Positions 44,257 through 52,591 of a DNA stretch of 64,000 bases are shown piece after piece. The stretch's first letter is position 1; each line of letters opens with the position of its first letter. The DNA is from Agathobacter sp. (GTDB taxonomy: Bacteria; Bacillota; Clostridia; Lachnospirales; Lachnospiraceae). Where the stretch lies: positions 62,001 to 126,000 of the forward strand of contig JAFQRZ010000018.1 of assembly GCA_017409825.1 (NCBI GenBank), read 5' to 3'. The position numbers and the translations under genes are program-made. The notes beneath the pieces were generated by a model. It made no database searches and was not told the origin of the DNA. It was given only the letters and a program-made list of their open reading frames with translations.

Positions 44257-44624
44257 AAACCTTCCTTTCCCTTGAAGGATTCTTCTGCAAGAATTACATA
44301 TCAAAATAACACAACAAAAAATTTACACATACTCATATTTTACTTGAGAAAAATCCCTGAAACGGGAATGATATTTAAGAAAAAGTACGTATTCTTAAAT
44401 ATGGACAATTATGATATCAAACAAATCGCTTTGCTAGGCATGGATGCCTCCTGCATCCGACTCTAAAAACGTAATCCCACAGACCATCCTACAAGATTTA
44501 TCTGTTGTTGGATGTATTATAAATACAGGATAGAATATAGCACAAGCATAAATCCATTTCTACAAAAAAGTTTGTGAAAGCTATAAAAATTCGGCAATGC
44601 GGAATTGTGCATGGTGCATAAAAT
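44257..44624. other. Intergenic stretch without recognisable gene
   Basis: About 370 bases between rpn and the rhaD terminator. It holds a perfect 10-bp inverted repeat (TATTTAAGAA at 44372-44381, complement at 44392-44401) about 115 bases before the rpn start, and only a 21-codon open frame on the plus strand (44401-44466) without a ribosome binding site. I see no RNA gene. Confidence 0.5.
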
Positions 44625-44646
44625 GGACTCCGAAAATTCGGAGTCC
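44625..44646 (-). terminator. Terminator of rhaBAD
   Basis: Minus strand GGACTCCGAA / TTCGGAGTCC, ten pairs with a two-base centre, then ATTTTATG; 20 bases after the rhaD stop. Confidence 0.75.
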
Positions 44647-44666
44647 TCATTTCTTTTGCTTACCAA

Positions 44667-45491
44667 TTATTTCTCATACAAAAACTTCTCTGGTAACTCT
44701 ACCTTGAAGTCCACTGCTAAATCTCTGAAATCCTGTGATGTAATAGTCTGTAATTTGTCTGGTCTCATTGAGAGCATCTTTACAAGGATTTCTGCAGATT
44801 TTTCTACGGTATGCATAAGACCGAAGGTAAGGTCAAAGTCTTCGCCTGCCGCAAACATACCATGATGTGCCCAGATAGCTACATCATACTGTTTCATGAG
44901 TTCACTAGTAGCTACTGCGATATCGCGTCCGCCTGGTACCATCCAAGGCACAACGCCTATACCCTGTGGGAATACGACTGGACATTCCGTAGCCATTTCC
45001 CAAAGTTCTCTAGTGAACACTTCGTCAGTAAGTGGAAGTACGAATGTAAGAGCGATGACATTTGTGGTATGTGCATGGTAAATCACACGATATTTACCAT
45101 CTGTTGCAAGCATCTTTACTTCGTGATTCATAAGGTGGCTTGGAAGCTCTGAGGTAGGTCTGCCACCATTTACAAGTCCCCAAACGATACGATAGTTTTC
45201 ACCCTTGTCATCTAATTCAATCATGCAGATAGAATCTTCTGGTTTGATAATCACATTTCGAAAGAATTTGCCACTTCCTGTTACGAGGAAGTATTCTCCT
45301 GCCAGCTTTGGCACAGATGTGCCGATTGGCTGCCATTCTTTTGCTTCGAAGTTTTCTTTTACAGATTCTACTTCTTCTGGTTTTACACGATAGGAAAGGT
45401 TTCCACCGTTTCTTTCATGCCATCCTTGTTCCCATCCGTCATTTGCCATGCGGATAAATCCCTGTACGAATTCTGCGTCTAAAAATCTCAT
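44667..45491 (-). CDS. rhaD: Rhamnulose-1-phosphate aldolase
   Basis: 274 residues, the E. coli RhaD length. Class II aldolase: N-terminal EFVQGFIRMANDGWEQGWHE, phosphate-binding GSGKFFRNV, zinc histidines in VIYHAHTTN and WAHHGMFAAG. Splits L-rhamnulose 1-phosphate into DHAP and L-lactaldehyde. Start at 45491 follows AAAAAGGAG. 26 bases after rhaA; last gene of the operon. Confidence 0.96.
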   Translation of the reverse strand: MRFLDAEFVQGFIRMANDGWEQGWHERNGGNLSYRVKPEEVESVKENFEAKEWQPIGTSVPKLAGEYFLVTGSGKFFRNVIIKPEDSICMIELDDKGENYRIVWGLVNGGRPTSELPSHLMNHEVKMLATDGKYRVIYHAHTTNVIALTFVLPLTDEVFTRELWEMATECPVVFPQGIGVVPWMVPGGRDIAVATSELMKQYDVAIWAHHGMFAAGEDFDLTFGLMHTVEKSAEILVKMLSMRPDKLQTITSQDFRDLAVDFKVELPEKFLYEK

Positions 45492-45517
45492 ATATATTCT
45501 CCTTTTTGTCAACCCAT

Positions 45518-46768
45518 CTATTTTCTTACTGCAAGTACTTCTTTTTCATATGCTAACACTTCATCCAGCCAGCTTTCGTCTGCAGCTACTCCACACTCTT
45601 CGCAATATTTTTCCCAAATATCGCCAAAAGGAAGCGTTTTCATTTCTTCCTGCATTACCATAAGTTTGGTCATGTTGCCTGCTTCCTGAAGCTCACGGAG
45701 CATATCATGTGGTGTAATAAGTGCTGATAAAAGAGCCTTCTGCCAGCTACGGAAGCCTACTGTCCAAGCAGAGATACGGTTGATGCTTGCATCAAAGTAG
45801 TCAAGTGCCATATAGGTTCTGTTTAAGCCGTCGCAACGAACGATTTCTTTTGCCATTTCCTTGGTTTCATCGTCGAAAAGGACTACATGGTCACTGTCCC
45901 AACGGATTGGTCTGGTGATGTGAAGTGCGATTTCTGGGAAGAAGCAAAGTAATGCTGGAATCTTATCAGATACCACTTCTGTTGGATGATAGTGTCCATT
46001 ATCCATGAGTGGGAGGCATCCTTCATGAGTTGCTGCAAAAGTAAGGGTAAATTCTGCACTTCCTGTGGTGTAAGCTTCTACACCGATACCAAACACCTTA
46101 GATTCTACACATGGTTTTACCAATGTTTTATCAAATGGAATAGAAAGAATTTCCTCGATAGATTCTTTATAACGCATACGTGGTCCCATGCGGTCTGCTG
46201 GGATATCCTTGTAACCATCTCCTGTCCAAATGTTCATAACACATGGAATACCTGTTTCTTTGGCAAAGTATTCTGAGATACGTACACACGCCTGACCATG
46301 ACGAATCCAGAAGTCTCTTGTTTCTTTATCTGGGCTAGAAAGTGTGAGCCCGTCTTTTACCTTGTCATGAGAGAAGAAAGTAGGATTAAAATCAATCCCC
46401 ATATTTCTTTCTTTTGCAAATTCTACCCATTTTGCAAAGTGCTTTGGTTCTAAAGCATCACGATCTACGAATTCTCCTTCTTCAAAAATCGCATAACATG
46501 CATGAATGTTTAATTTCTTTTTACCTGGCATAAGGCTCATAGCCTTGTCCATATCTGCCATCAGTTCTTCTGGAGTACGTGCTTTTCCTGGGTAATCTCC
46601 TGTAGTTTGAATGCCACCTGTCAGTGGACCATCGTGGTCAAATCCGATGACGTCATCCCCCTGCCAGCAGTGAAGAGATACTGGAATCTCTTTTAATTTT
46701 GCGATAGCTGCGTCTGTGTCTACGCCGTATTTTGCGTACTGTGCTTTTGCTAATTCATATCGTATCAT
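45518..46768 (-). CDS. rhaA: L-rhamnose isomerase
   Basis: 416 residues, usual length. Signature regions: SLHCWQGDDVIGFDHDGPLT, LNIHACYAI, MGIDFNPTFFSHDKVKDGLT, MNIWTGDG and GHYHPTEVVSDKI. Converts L-rhamnose to L-rhamnulose. The ATG at 46768 behind AAAAGGAG is preferred over one 17 codons upstream, which lies in the intercistronic stem-loop region. Middle gene of the operon. Confidence 0.97.
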   Translation of the reverse strand: MIRYELAKAQYAKYGVDTDAAIAKLKEIPVSLHCWQGDDVIGFDHDGPLTGGIQTTGDYPGKARTPEELMADMDKAMSLMPGKKKLNIHACYAIFEEGEFVDRDALEPKHFAKWVEFAKERNMGIDFNPTFFSHDKVKDGLTLSSPDKETRDFWIRHGQACVRISEYFAKETGIPCVMNIWTGDGYKDIPADRMGPRMRYKESIEEILSIPFDKTLVKPCVESKVFGIGVEAYTTGSAEFTLTFAATHEGCLPLMDNGHYHPTEVVSDKIPALLCFFPEIALHITRPIRWDSDHVVLFDDETKEMAKEIVRCDGLNRTYMALDYFDASINRISAWTVGFRSWQKALLSALITPHDMLRELQEAGNMTKLMVMQEEMKTLPFGDIWEKYCEECGVAADESWLDEVLAYEKEVLAVRK

Positions 46769-46824
46769 TTGTTTTTCTCCTTTTATTTTTCTAAATTCTA
46801 CGTAAGTGAAATATGTCATAGAAC

Positions 46825-46850
46825 GGCTCGAGGCTCCGCTTAACCTCGCC
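46825..46850 (-). other. Intercistronic stem-loop, rhaB to rhaA
   Basis: Minus strand GGC-GAGG pairs with CCTC-GCC around an 10-base loop, with a two-base bulge, in a 102-base gap. No T-run, so not a terminator; possibly an mRNA processing or stability element. Confidence 0.4.
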
Positions 46851-46870
46851 TTATCTATGCGTATTCATTT

Positions 46871-48277
46871 TTAATAAATCTTAATAGGAAATGACTCATA
46901 GATACGATTTCTCGCATCAGATAAGTCTTTTAATTCGCCTTCGGCTATCATCTGTGCAGACAGGTTTCCGATAGCAGTCGCTTCGGTAGGACCAGCATAC
47001 ACTGTCTTTCCTGTTGCTAAGGCTGTGAGCTGATTTAAATATTCTGCATTGGAGCCACCACCTACTATGTGAATACCATCAAACTTTTTGCCGGTCAGCT
47101 TTTCGATTTCTGCGATAGTTTTTCCATAGCATTTTGCTAAGCTGTTGTAAATCACGGCTGCTACTTCTGCAAGAGTTTCTGGAACGGGCTGACCAGATTC
47201 TTCGCAAGCCAGTTTTACTTCTTCTGTCATGTTTTTGGGTGCTAAGAACCTGTCGTCGTTTGCATCAACAATAGATGGAATATTTATTTTCGATGCCATT
47301 TCACAGATTTCTCCAAAGCTATAGCCTTCACCGATTTCTTTTTTCACGGACTGAATCATCCAAAGTCCCATGATGTTTTTAAGGTAGCGGAAGCGATAAT
47401 CATAACCACCCTCGTTCGTCAAATTGCAAGCTTTACTTTCTGGACTGCAGTTTGCTTCCATAAGTTCTGTGCCCATAAGAGACCATGTACCGGAGCTAAT
47501 GTATAGAATATCCTTTTCGTCTCCCTCTTTCTTTACTGGCACTGCCATTACAGCTGAACCTGTATCGTGTGTCGCAGGAACCACGACTTTACAGTCGAAG
47601 CCAACTTCACGCTGCACCTCTTCTGTCAAGCCACCAAGACAGGTCCCTGGTAACACGATCTTTTGAAAAAGATAAGGGGAGTAATTGAGGGTATTTATTA
47701 AATCAAAATCCCAATCCTTGGTAATTGGGCTAACTAGCTGTGTCGTAGTAGCATTGGTATACTCTGTCGCCTTCACTCCTGATAAAAGGAAATGTAAATA
47801 GTCTGGCACCATAAGCATCGTCTTTGCTTTAACAAATTGCTCAGGTTTATTCATCTTCCATGCCATAAGCTGATAAATCGTATTAAAAATCTGCTTCTGA
47901 ATACCGGTTTTGGCATAGAGTTCAGCTTCTGGGATTGTCTCATATACCTTCTTATCCATACCCTGCGTTCCGCTATCACGATAGCCAACTGCATTTCCGA
48001 TTCGTTTGTCTTCTTCATCCAAAAGCACGATATCTACTGCCCATGTATCGATTCCTACACTTACTGGTATCTTTCCTGCTTCCTTACATTTTTTCATACC
48101 TACAAGGATTTCTTTAAAAAGTCCATCGATGTCCCAAGTTAGCTCTCCATCCTTTTCTACATTTCCATTTGGAAAGCGATGAATCTCTTCTAATACCATC
48201 TTTCCATTTTCGAAATGTCCTAGGATGTGACGGCCACTGGATGCACCGATGTCTACTGCTAAATAATATTTGTTCAT
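46871..48277 (-). CDS. rhaB: Rhamnulokinase
   Basis: 468 residues, FGGY kinase. VDIGASSGRHILGHFENGKM at the N-terminus, SVGIDTWAVDIVLLDEE, VVPATHDTGSAVMAVP, YISSGTWSLMGTE and IHIVGGGSNAEYLNQLTA are RhaB patterns. Phosphorylates L-rhamnulose. First gene of the rhaBAD operon. A short palindrome GTACA-N-TGTAC lies at 48303-48313, 26 bases before the start, and may be an operator. Confidence 0.96.
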   Translation of the reverse strand: MNKYYLAVDIGASSGRHILGHFENGKMVLEEIHRFPNGNVEKDGELTWDIDGLFKEILVGMKKCKEAGKIPVSVGIDTWAVDIVLLDEEDKRIGNAVGYRDSGTQGMDKKVYETIPEAELYAKTGIQKQIFNTIYQLMAWKMNKPEQFVKAKTMLMVPDYLHFLLSGVKATEYTNATTTQLVSPITKDWDFDLINTLNYSPYLFQKIVLPGTCLGGLTEEVQREVGFDCKVVVPATHDTGSAVMAVPVKKEGDEKDILYISSGTWSLMGTELMEANCSPESKACNLTNEGGYDYRFRYLKNIMGLWMIQSVKKEIGEGYSFGEICEMASKINIPSIVDANDDRFLAPKNMTEEVKLACEESGQPVPETLAEVAAVIYNSLAKCYGKTIAEIEKLTGKKFDGIHIVGGGSNAEYLNQLTALATGKTVYAGPTEATAIGNLSAQMIAEGELKDLSDARNRIYESFPIKIY

Positions 48278-48302
48278 ATGTATCCCCCTGATTGTTCACT
48301 AT

Positions 48303-48313
48303 GTACATTGTAC
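48303..48313. promoter_or_regulatory. Short palindrome in front of rhaB
   Basis: GTACA-T-TGTAC, symmetric, within the 50 bases between the rhaB start and the next terminator. Could be an operator for a rhamnose regulator; short, so chance is possible. Confidence 0.3.
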
Positions 48314-48333
48314 GAAAATGAATACAATAAAAA

Positions 48334-48364
48334 AAGGACACCTTTTATTCAAAAAAGTGTCCTT
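48334..48364 (-). terminator. Terminator of the small HTH-like gene
   Basis: Minus strand AAGGACAC / GTGTCCTT, eight pairs with a 15-base loop, followed by TTTTTTATTG. Separates the accessory genes from rhaBAD. Confidence 0.75.
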
Positions 48365-48380
48365 ATTCGCCATAGCAAGT

Positions 48381-48653
48381 TTATTTTTCTTCTTTCATTT
48401 TCATAATATTATCATAGTAACTCTTATATCTGTAACAAGTTCTTCGACTACATTCCGATTGTTCAATAATTTCTATCATTGATAGTCCTTGTTCATATAA
48501 TTCAACAAATGCTTCATAGGATTCTTGCCATTGTGCATTATTCTTCTTTCTTCCAGCATTCTTTTTCTTTTGCAACGCTTCTATCTCTTTATCTTTTTCA
48601 TCTATTATTTGCTTTAATCTTTCTATTTCCCTTAATGCTTCTTCTAAATTCAT
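48381..48653 (-). CDS. Small protein with coiled coil and HTH-like C-terminus
   Basis: 90 residues. The first 35 form a coiled coil (LREIERLKQIIDEKDKEIEA), then a basic stretch, then a resolvase/transposase-like helix-turn-helix (LYEQGLSMIEIIEQSECSRR followed by TCYRYKSYY). Function unknown; a DNA-binding accessory protein is plausible. Only a weak ribosome binding site (GAGG 12 bases upstream). It is downstream of the MazF-like gene with a 253-base gap, so they may not be one operon. Confidence 0.6.
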   Translation of the reverse strand: MNLEEALREIERLKQIIDEKDKEIEALQKKKNAGRKKNNAQWQESYEAFVELYEQGLSMIEIIEQSECSRRTCYRYKSYYDNIMKMKEEK

Positions 48654-48716
48654 TTAAACTGCCTCTATATCTGCTATATATCTTATTTCTCATATTAATA
48701 ATAAAAGCATCATTAT

Positions 48717-48792
48717 TTTGGATGGGCGGTGTATCCATCATCTCAGGTACTCTTTGCAGAGTGCGTCGGGAACCATTTCCGACCTCAAAATA
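48717..48792. other. Structured intergenic element
   Basis: Between the MazF-like and HTH-like genes. Plus strand shows nested stems: ACTCT-TTGC-AGAGT, then GTCGG-N9-CCGAC, both enclosed by AGGT/ACCT. GC-richer than its surroundings. It could be a mobile-element end, an RNA or a decayed gene. No protein frame is convincing. Confidence 0.35.
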
Positions 48793-48906
48793 ATCATGCT
48801 TATACTAGCTTATGAAAGCAAAGAGGAACCCTTTCTGAGCTCCTCTCCTTTGAACTTAAAATATTATCCTCATCACATCAGAAAAGGACTTCTTTGTAAT
48901 AACATA

Positions 48907-49554
48907 TTAACAATTAGGATTTTTACTGTCAATAGCTTTCTTCAATTTTTGGACATGCACTTTCAAAGAAACTTTATCATCGACGTTCAAAATCCTTCTC
49001 AATTCTGCCAATTCATCTTGAGCTTGGTTCCTTTCAGCCTTTATCTTTTCTATATATACTTCTCGATTTGCAAGTTTTCTTGAAACCGTAGCATAATATT
49101 TCATTACATCCACAGCTTTTGCGATTGCTTCATCTACCTTTTTCATTTCATCATTTGGCAAATCACAAACAAAATCTCCGAGTCGAGCTTTACTTACACA
49201 TAAAACATTTGATGCATTGGCTTGTCCATCTAATATGATATTGCCCTTTGAATCAACCTGTGGACTAATACTTGCCACACAAGGTAATGTACTACTATCA
49301 TGTGTTATTGGTATCACAATCGTATTTCCTGAATGCAAATTGCCAATATCATTCTGTAATATTATAGCCGGTCTCTCTTTACTTATTTCACTACCAACCC
49401 CACATCCGAAATTACAACGATATACTTGTCCTCTTTTTACCATTCTTCGTCTTGCATTTGAGGACATCGCATCTAACTTTAGCTTGATTTTTAACCACTC
49501 TAACATTTTATCTATTTGTAAGGAATCAATATTTATATGTACACCTCCAATCAT
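48907..49554 (-). CDS. MazF/PemK-family endoribonuclease-like protein with extensions
   Basis: 215 residues, nearly twice the 110-120 of a typical MazF. Core at about 38-150: VKRGQVYRCNFGCGVGSEIS, KERPAIILQND, TIVIPITHD, ANASNVLCVSKARLGDF. The N-terminal 35 residues and a C-terminal coiled coil (about 155-215, KIKAERNQAQDELAELRRIL) are additional. Starts ATG 49554 with GAGG upstream. No MazE-type antitoxin gene is adjacent, so either an extension is inhibitory, the partner is elsewhere, or the protein is not a toxin. Confidence 0.82.
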   Translation of the reverse strand: MIGGVHINIDSLQIDKMLEWLKIKLKLDAMSSNARRRMVKRGQVYRCNFGCGVGSEISKERPAIILQNDIGNLHSGNTIVIPITHDSSTLPCVASISPQVDSKGNIILDGQANASNVLCVSKARLGDFVCDLPNDEMKKVDEAIAKAVDVMKYYATVSRKLANREVYIEKIKAERNQAQDELAELRRILNVDDKVSLKVHVQKLKKAIDSKNPNC

Positions 49555-49696
49555 CAAATCATACCTCGGCCTTTATCTACTTAAAACCTCTTGTGCCATT
49601 TATTTATTGACACAATTATAACAACATGCATTATATGTGTCAATATATTTTTTGCACAAAAAGAACCTTTTGGTTTTCACTAAAAGATTCTTTTTC

Positions 49697-50677
49697 TTAT
49701 TTTCTATTCTCCACTCTATATTTTCTAGGCGTCATCCCAAACTGCTTTTGGAAGATACGATGAAAATAGCTGGTGTTGTCATATCCCACCGCAAAACCAA
49801 TATCCATGACATTCATATTGGTAGTGGTCAATAGATATGCTGCTTGATTAAGTCTCTTATTCTGCACTAAATCCGTATAGTTTTGTCCCGTACGTTTCTT
49901 AATCTCTTTCGATAACCAGCGCATATCATAATGAAGCTGACGTGCAAGACTATCCAAATCTCCGTCACGATAATGCTCCTCTATATAACTAAGCACATCC
50001 ATCACAAGCTTTTGCTGTTTATCAGCTTCTGCCGTCTCCATTCGATCAATCTGATTCATAAGCTGTAGGAACAGAAGCCCCATCGTTGCTTGCTGGATAC
50101 TATGCTTATTTGGCTCTTTCCGGATGATAGTCCAAATAAGATTTTCTATCAAATTCTGAATTGGGAGCACATCTGCTACCTTGAAATGCAGATAGCCTGT
50201 ATCTTCCTTCCCTCCTGTCAGACAATCAATTACAAAAGAACGCAATTGATTATTCTCTGCTTCCATCATAGTTAGTCCATAATCAAAGAACTCTGGCAGA
50301 ATGATAAAGTTTACTGCTACATCAGATTCCTCCGCTGGGTAAATCTCCTGCTTTGCAGACTGGCTGATAAATAAGAGCTCCCCTGCATGCAAAATCACAT
50401 CATTTCCATTAATCACATGATGTGTACTTCCTTCGCACATATATACCACTTCGACAAAGTTGTGATTGTGAACTGGAAAATGCACAAAACGTGTGTGGGT
50501 TCGAATCTGAATCAGCTTTCCGTCCTCAAGAAGTTTCGCCGCATCGATGTGTACAATATCCTCATTCTCAGATATATCCGAGCTATATATTTCTCTTTCT
50601 ATATTGGTATTTCCACTACGCAGACGCTCCTCTTCGGGTGTGACCTGTCGTAGAATTTCAAGTAATTCGTGTGTCAT
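49697..50677 (-). CDS. AraC-family regulator with cupin domain
   Basis: 326 residues. Cupin-like middle (RTHTRFVHFPVHNHNFVEVV, LHAGELLFISQSAKQE), C-terminal AraC DNA-binding pair (LARQLHYDMRWLSKEIKKRT, MDIGFAVGYDNTSYFHRIFQ, KQFGMTPRKYR). Similar to regulators of rhamnose and other sugar operons; rhaBAD lies 1.4 kb downstream on the same strand, so it may regulate it. The cupin carries an HNHN motif. The target is not shown. Confidence 0.88.
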   Translation of the reverse strand: MTHELLEILRQVTPEEERLRSGNTNIEREIYSSDISENEDIVHIDAAKLLEDGKLIQIRTHTRFVHFPVHNHNFVEVVYMCEGSTHHVINGNDVILHAGELLFISQSAKQEIYPAEESDVAVNFIILPEFFDYGLTMMEAENNQLRSFVIDCLTGGKEDTGYLHFKVADVLPIQNLIENLIWTIIRKEPNKHSIQQATMGLLFLQLMNQIDRMETAEADKQQKLVMDVLSYIEEHYRDGDLDSLARQLHYDMRWLSKEIKKRTGQNYTDLVQNKRLNQAAYLLTTTNMNVMDIGFAVGYDNTSYFHRIFQKQFGMTPRKYRVENRK

Positions 50678-50693
50678 GGTGTTGCCCCATTCA

Positions 50694-51347
50694 TTACAAA
50701 TCTTTATTCGGTCTCTCTAATAAATCTTCGATATCGCAGCCTAATGCAACTGACAATTTATACAATGTATGCCCCTGCGCTTTATCAATGTTATTTTGTC
50801 TTTGCTCATACATCTGGATCGAGCGTAAACTAACCCCAGACTTCTTAGCTAATTCACTCTGGGACAAACCTGCGGCTTCACGCACTTTTTTTAGTTTCGT
50901 CTCGCTCACTCTAGACTCCATCTTCCTATCCATTGCTTCATAGAAATGCTCAATGGACATCTCATGAAACGGATGGTACATAGCCACAATTTCAGACATC
51001 TTTACCTTTTCAAATATGTCCTCAAAACGATAGCCACTATACCACTGATAATCCGCTATCGCCCAACCAGCCCAATATTCTGACGTCTTATCCATTGGCT
51101 GTGCTGCTTCGATTTCTAAATCCTTTTTATAAATCTTATCTATAATGCTACGTGTCAATTCTACGCCAGACATACCTCCAACCACTGTTGGATTGCCTTT
51201 TTCAAACTGTTTTGCATAGCCTGACTTCATGAAAAGCTCTATCATCCAGTCCACATCATACTCACAATCATGTACTGCATAATCAACCATCGTTCCAAGG
51301 CTTTTCTTTGCATCACTCAGATACAATTCGCTGTATGCGTGGGTCAT
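50694..51347 (-). CDS. XRE-type HTH protein, probable antitoxin
   Basis: 217 residues. The first 140 form an uncharacterised domain (EYWAGWAIADYQWYSGYRFE is its clearest part); residues 150-210 are an XRE helix-turn-helix (LKKVREAAGLSQSELAKKSG, VSLRSIQMYEQ). Overlaps the upstream DUF3990-like gene by 35 bases. Tandem palindromic operators in front of the pair fit autorepression by this protein. Order toxin-then-antitoxin, as in HigBA. Function as antitoxin is inferred. Confidence 0.75.
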   Translation of the reverse strand: MTHAYSELYLSDAKKSLGTMVDYAVHDCEYDVDWMIELFMKSGYAKQFEKGNPTVVGGMSGVELTRSIIDKIYKKDLEIEAAQPMDKTSEYWAGWAIADYQWYSGYRFEDIFEKVKMSEIVAMYHPFHEMSIEHFYEAMDRKMESRVSETKLKKVREAAGLSQSELAKKSGVSLRSIQMYEQRQNNIDKAQGHTLYKLSVALGCDIEDLLERPNKDL

Positions 51348-52011
51348 CGTTTCTCATCTCCTGTCTTATAATATCCAAAACAAAAATATCATCTAGTACA
51401 TCCTCTGTCTGTGCAATCTCATTTCGATAGGTCAACCTTGCGTTATTATCTCTTGAAAAAAACTTAGGATAGTATATTTTACTTTCCGCCACAACTGAAT
51501 CTATATATTTCAAATGTTCAAATGCTTTTTGCGAAACCAAAGCTACTTGCTCACCCAACTTTCCCAAGCGCAATGCTTTGTTTAAACTACTCAAGGGTAA
51601 TGAATTACTTACAAATGCATCTGCGAAAGAAAAATAAGAATCATCAGCCCTATACCCTATGATTACATCATAATCTTCTACATTTATTCCGAAATATTCT
51701 ATAATATAATCTCTTGCTTTCCTAGATAATGGTGTATCCAAAGAAAACACTCGATATTTCAGTAAAATTGCAATCCAATTTAAAATAGTATATCCATTAC
51801 TACTTAAGCGAAGTACTCTTAAATCCTTTAAATCCAACTCATATACATTCGCAAATCCATCATGGTCGTTTTTGCACGCCCATTCTTTTGCCAATTCTAT
51901 ATCCTCTGTACAATAAAATCCTTGACCATAATCATTATGTTTTTTCCCCAGTTCTATGGCTGGAGCATTTATTATCTTTTCCGAACCGTGATATATAGTT
52001 ATTTTCCTCAT
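51313..52011 (-). CDS. DUF3990-like protein, probable ADP-ribosyltransferase-type toxin
   Basis: 232 residues. N-terminus ITIYHGSEKIINAPAIELGK, then HNDYGQGFYCTEDIELAKEW, the DUF3990 pattern that resembles the H-Y-[E] ADP-ribosyltransferase start (YHGS, then G-Q-G-F-Y-x-T). Middle FGINVEDYDVIIGYRADDSY and FADAFVSNSL fit the same family. The start ATG at 52011 is chosen because it follows AAGAGG; an ATG six codons earlier lies in the operator. First gene of a two-gene operon with an XRE protein. Confidence 0.78.
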   Translation of the reverse strand: MRKITIYHGSEKIINAPAIELGKKHNDYGQGFYCTEDIELAKEWACKNDHDGFANVYELDLKDLRVLRLSSNGYTILNWIAILLKYRVFSLDTPLSRKARDYIIEYFGINVEDYDVIIGYRADDSYFSFADAFVSNSLPLSSLNKALRLGKLGEQVALVSQKAFEHLKYIDSVVAESKIYYPKFFSRDNNARLTYRNEIAQTEDVLDDIFVLDIIRQEMRNDDPRIQRIVSE

Positions 52012-52023
52012 CTGCGCCTCTTG

Positions 52024-52043
52024 TATCATTGTGATGATATAGT
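52024..52043. promoter_or_regulatory. Operator 2 of the DUF3990/XRE operon
   Basis: Matches 18 of 20 bases of the right part of the perfect palindrome at 52057-52080; centres are 37 bp apart. It lies in the leader, just upstream of the start codon. Confidence 0.65.
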
Positions 52044-52056
52044 TGTTTTTAATTAT

Positions 52057-52085
52057 ACTATATCATTGCAATGATATAGTGTCAA
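52057..52085 (-). promoter_or_regulatory. Promoter and perfect 24-bp palindromic operator, DUF3990/XRE operon
   Basis: Positions 52057-52080 are a perfect 24-bp palindrome with half-site ACTATATCATTG. On the minus strand it covers the spacer and -10 TATAGT (52057-52062) of a promoter whose -35 is the consensus TTGACA (52080-52085), spacing 17. Confidence 0.8.
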
Positions 52086-52094
52086 GTTTCTATA

Positions 52095-52131
52095 AAAAAA
52101 CACACTGCCTGCGTCTAGACAATGTGTTTTT
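52095..52131 (-). terminator. Terminator of the NifX-like gene
   Basis: Minus strand AAAACACATTGTC pairs imperfectly with GGCAGTGTGTTTT around a short loop, then TTTTATAG. Confidence 0.65.
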
Positions 52132-52147
52132 ACATTTACTATTCTAA

Positions 52148-52549
52148 TTAGTGTCCACAAGTATGGCTACCACATCCATGATCTCCGCAGGTATGACCTT
52201 CGCCGTGTTCATGGTCATGATGATTACATTTTACATCTGGATTGTAAGAAAGGTTGCCTGCTACTAATGCTTCTACTGCTGCATCTGCATCACCACTTAC
52301 ACCACCAAATAATTTGATACCAGCCTGTGCCAATGCCATCTGAGCACCTCCACCGATGCCGCCACAAATAAGTACGTCTACCTGCTGTCCATAAAGGATA
52401 CCTGCAAGTGCTCCATGTCCATTACCATTGGTGTCCATTACCTCAGATGATACGATTTTACCATCCTCTACATTATAGATTTTGAACTGTTCTGTGTGTC
52501 CAAAATGTTGAAAAATCTGTCCGTTTTCGTATGTTACTGCAATTTTCAT
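52148..52549 (-). CDS. NifX/NifB-family iron-molybdenum cofactor-like protein
   Basis: 133 residues. Ribonuclease H-like FeMo-cofactor binding fold: MKIAVTYENGQIFQHFGHTE, VDVLICGGIGGGAQMALAQA, GIKLFGGVSGDADAAVEAL. The last 30 residues are rich in histidine and cysteine (HHDHEHGEGHTCGDHGCGSH), suggesting metal binding. No nitrogenase genes are near; in clostridia such proteins accompany iron-sulfur cluster or metal handling. Preceded by AGAGGTAATTG. Monocistronic. Confidence 0.9.
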   Translation of the reverse strand: MKIAVTYENGQIFQHFGHTEQFKIYNVEDGKIVSSEVMDTNGNGHGALAGILYGQQVDVLICGGIGGGAQMALAQAGIKLFGGVSGDADAAVEALVAGNLSYNPDVKCNHHDHEHGEGHTCGDHGCGSHTCGH

Positions 52550-52591
52550 TTCAATTACCTCTTTCTATAAAATGTTTTCATAATAAAATTA

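Noticed and set aside
44401-44466. 21-codon plus-strand frame MDNYDIKQIALLGMDASCIR
   Set aside because: No ribosome binding site, no family; probably chance.
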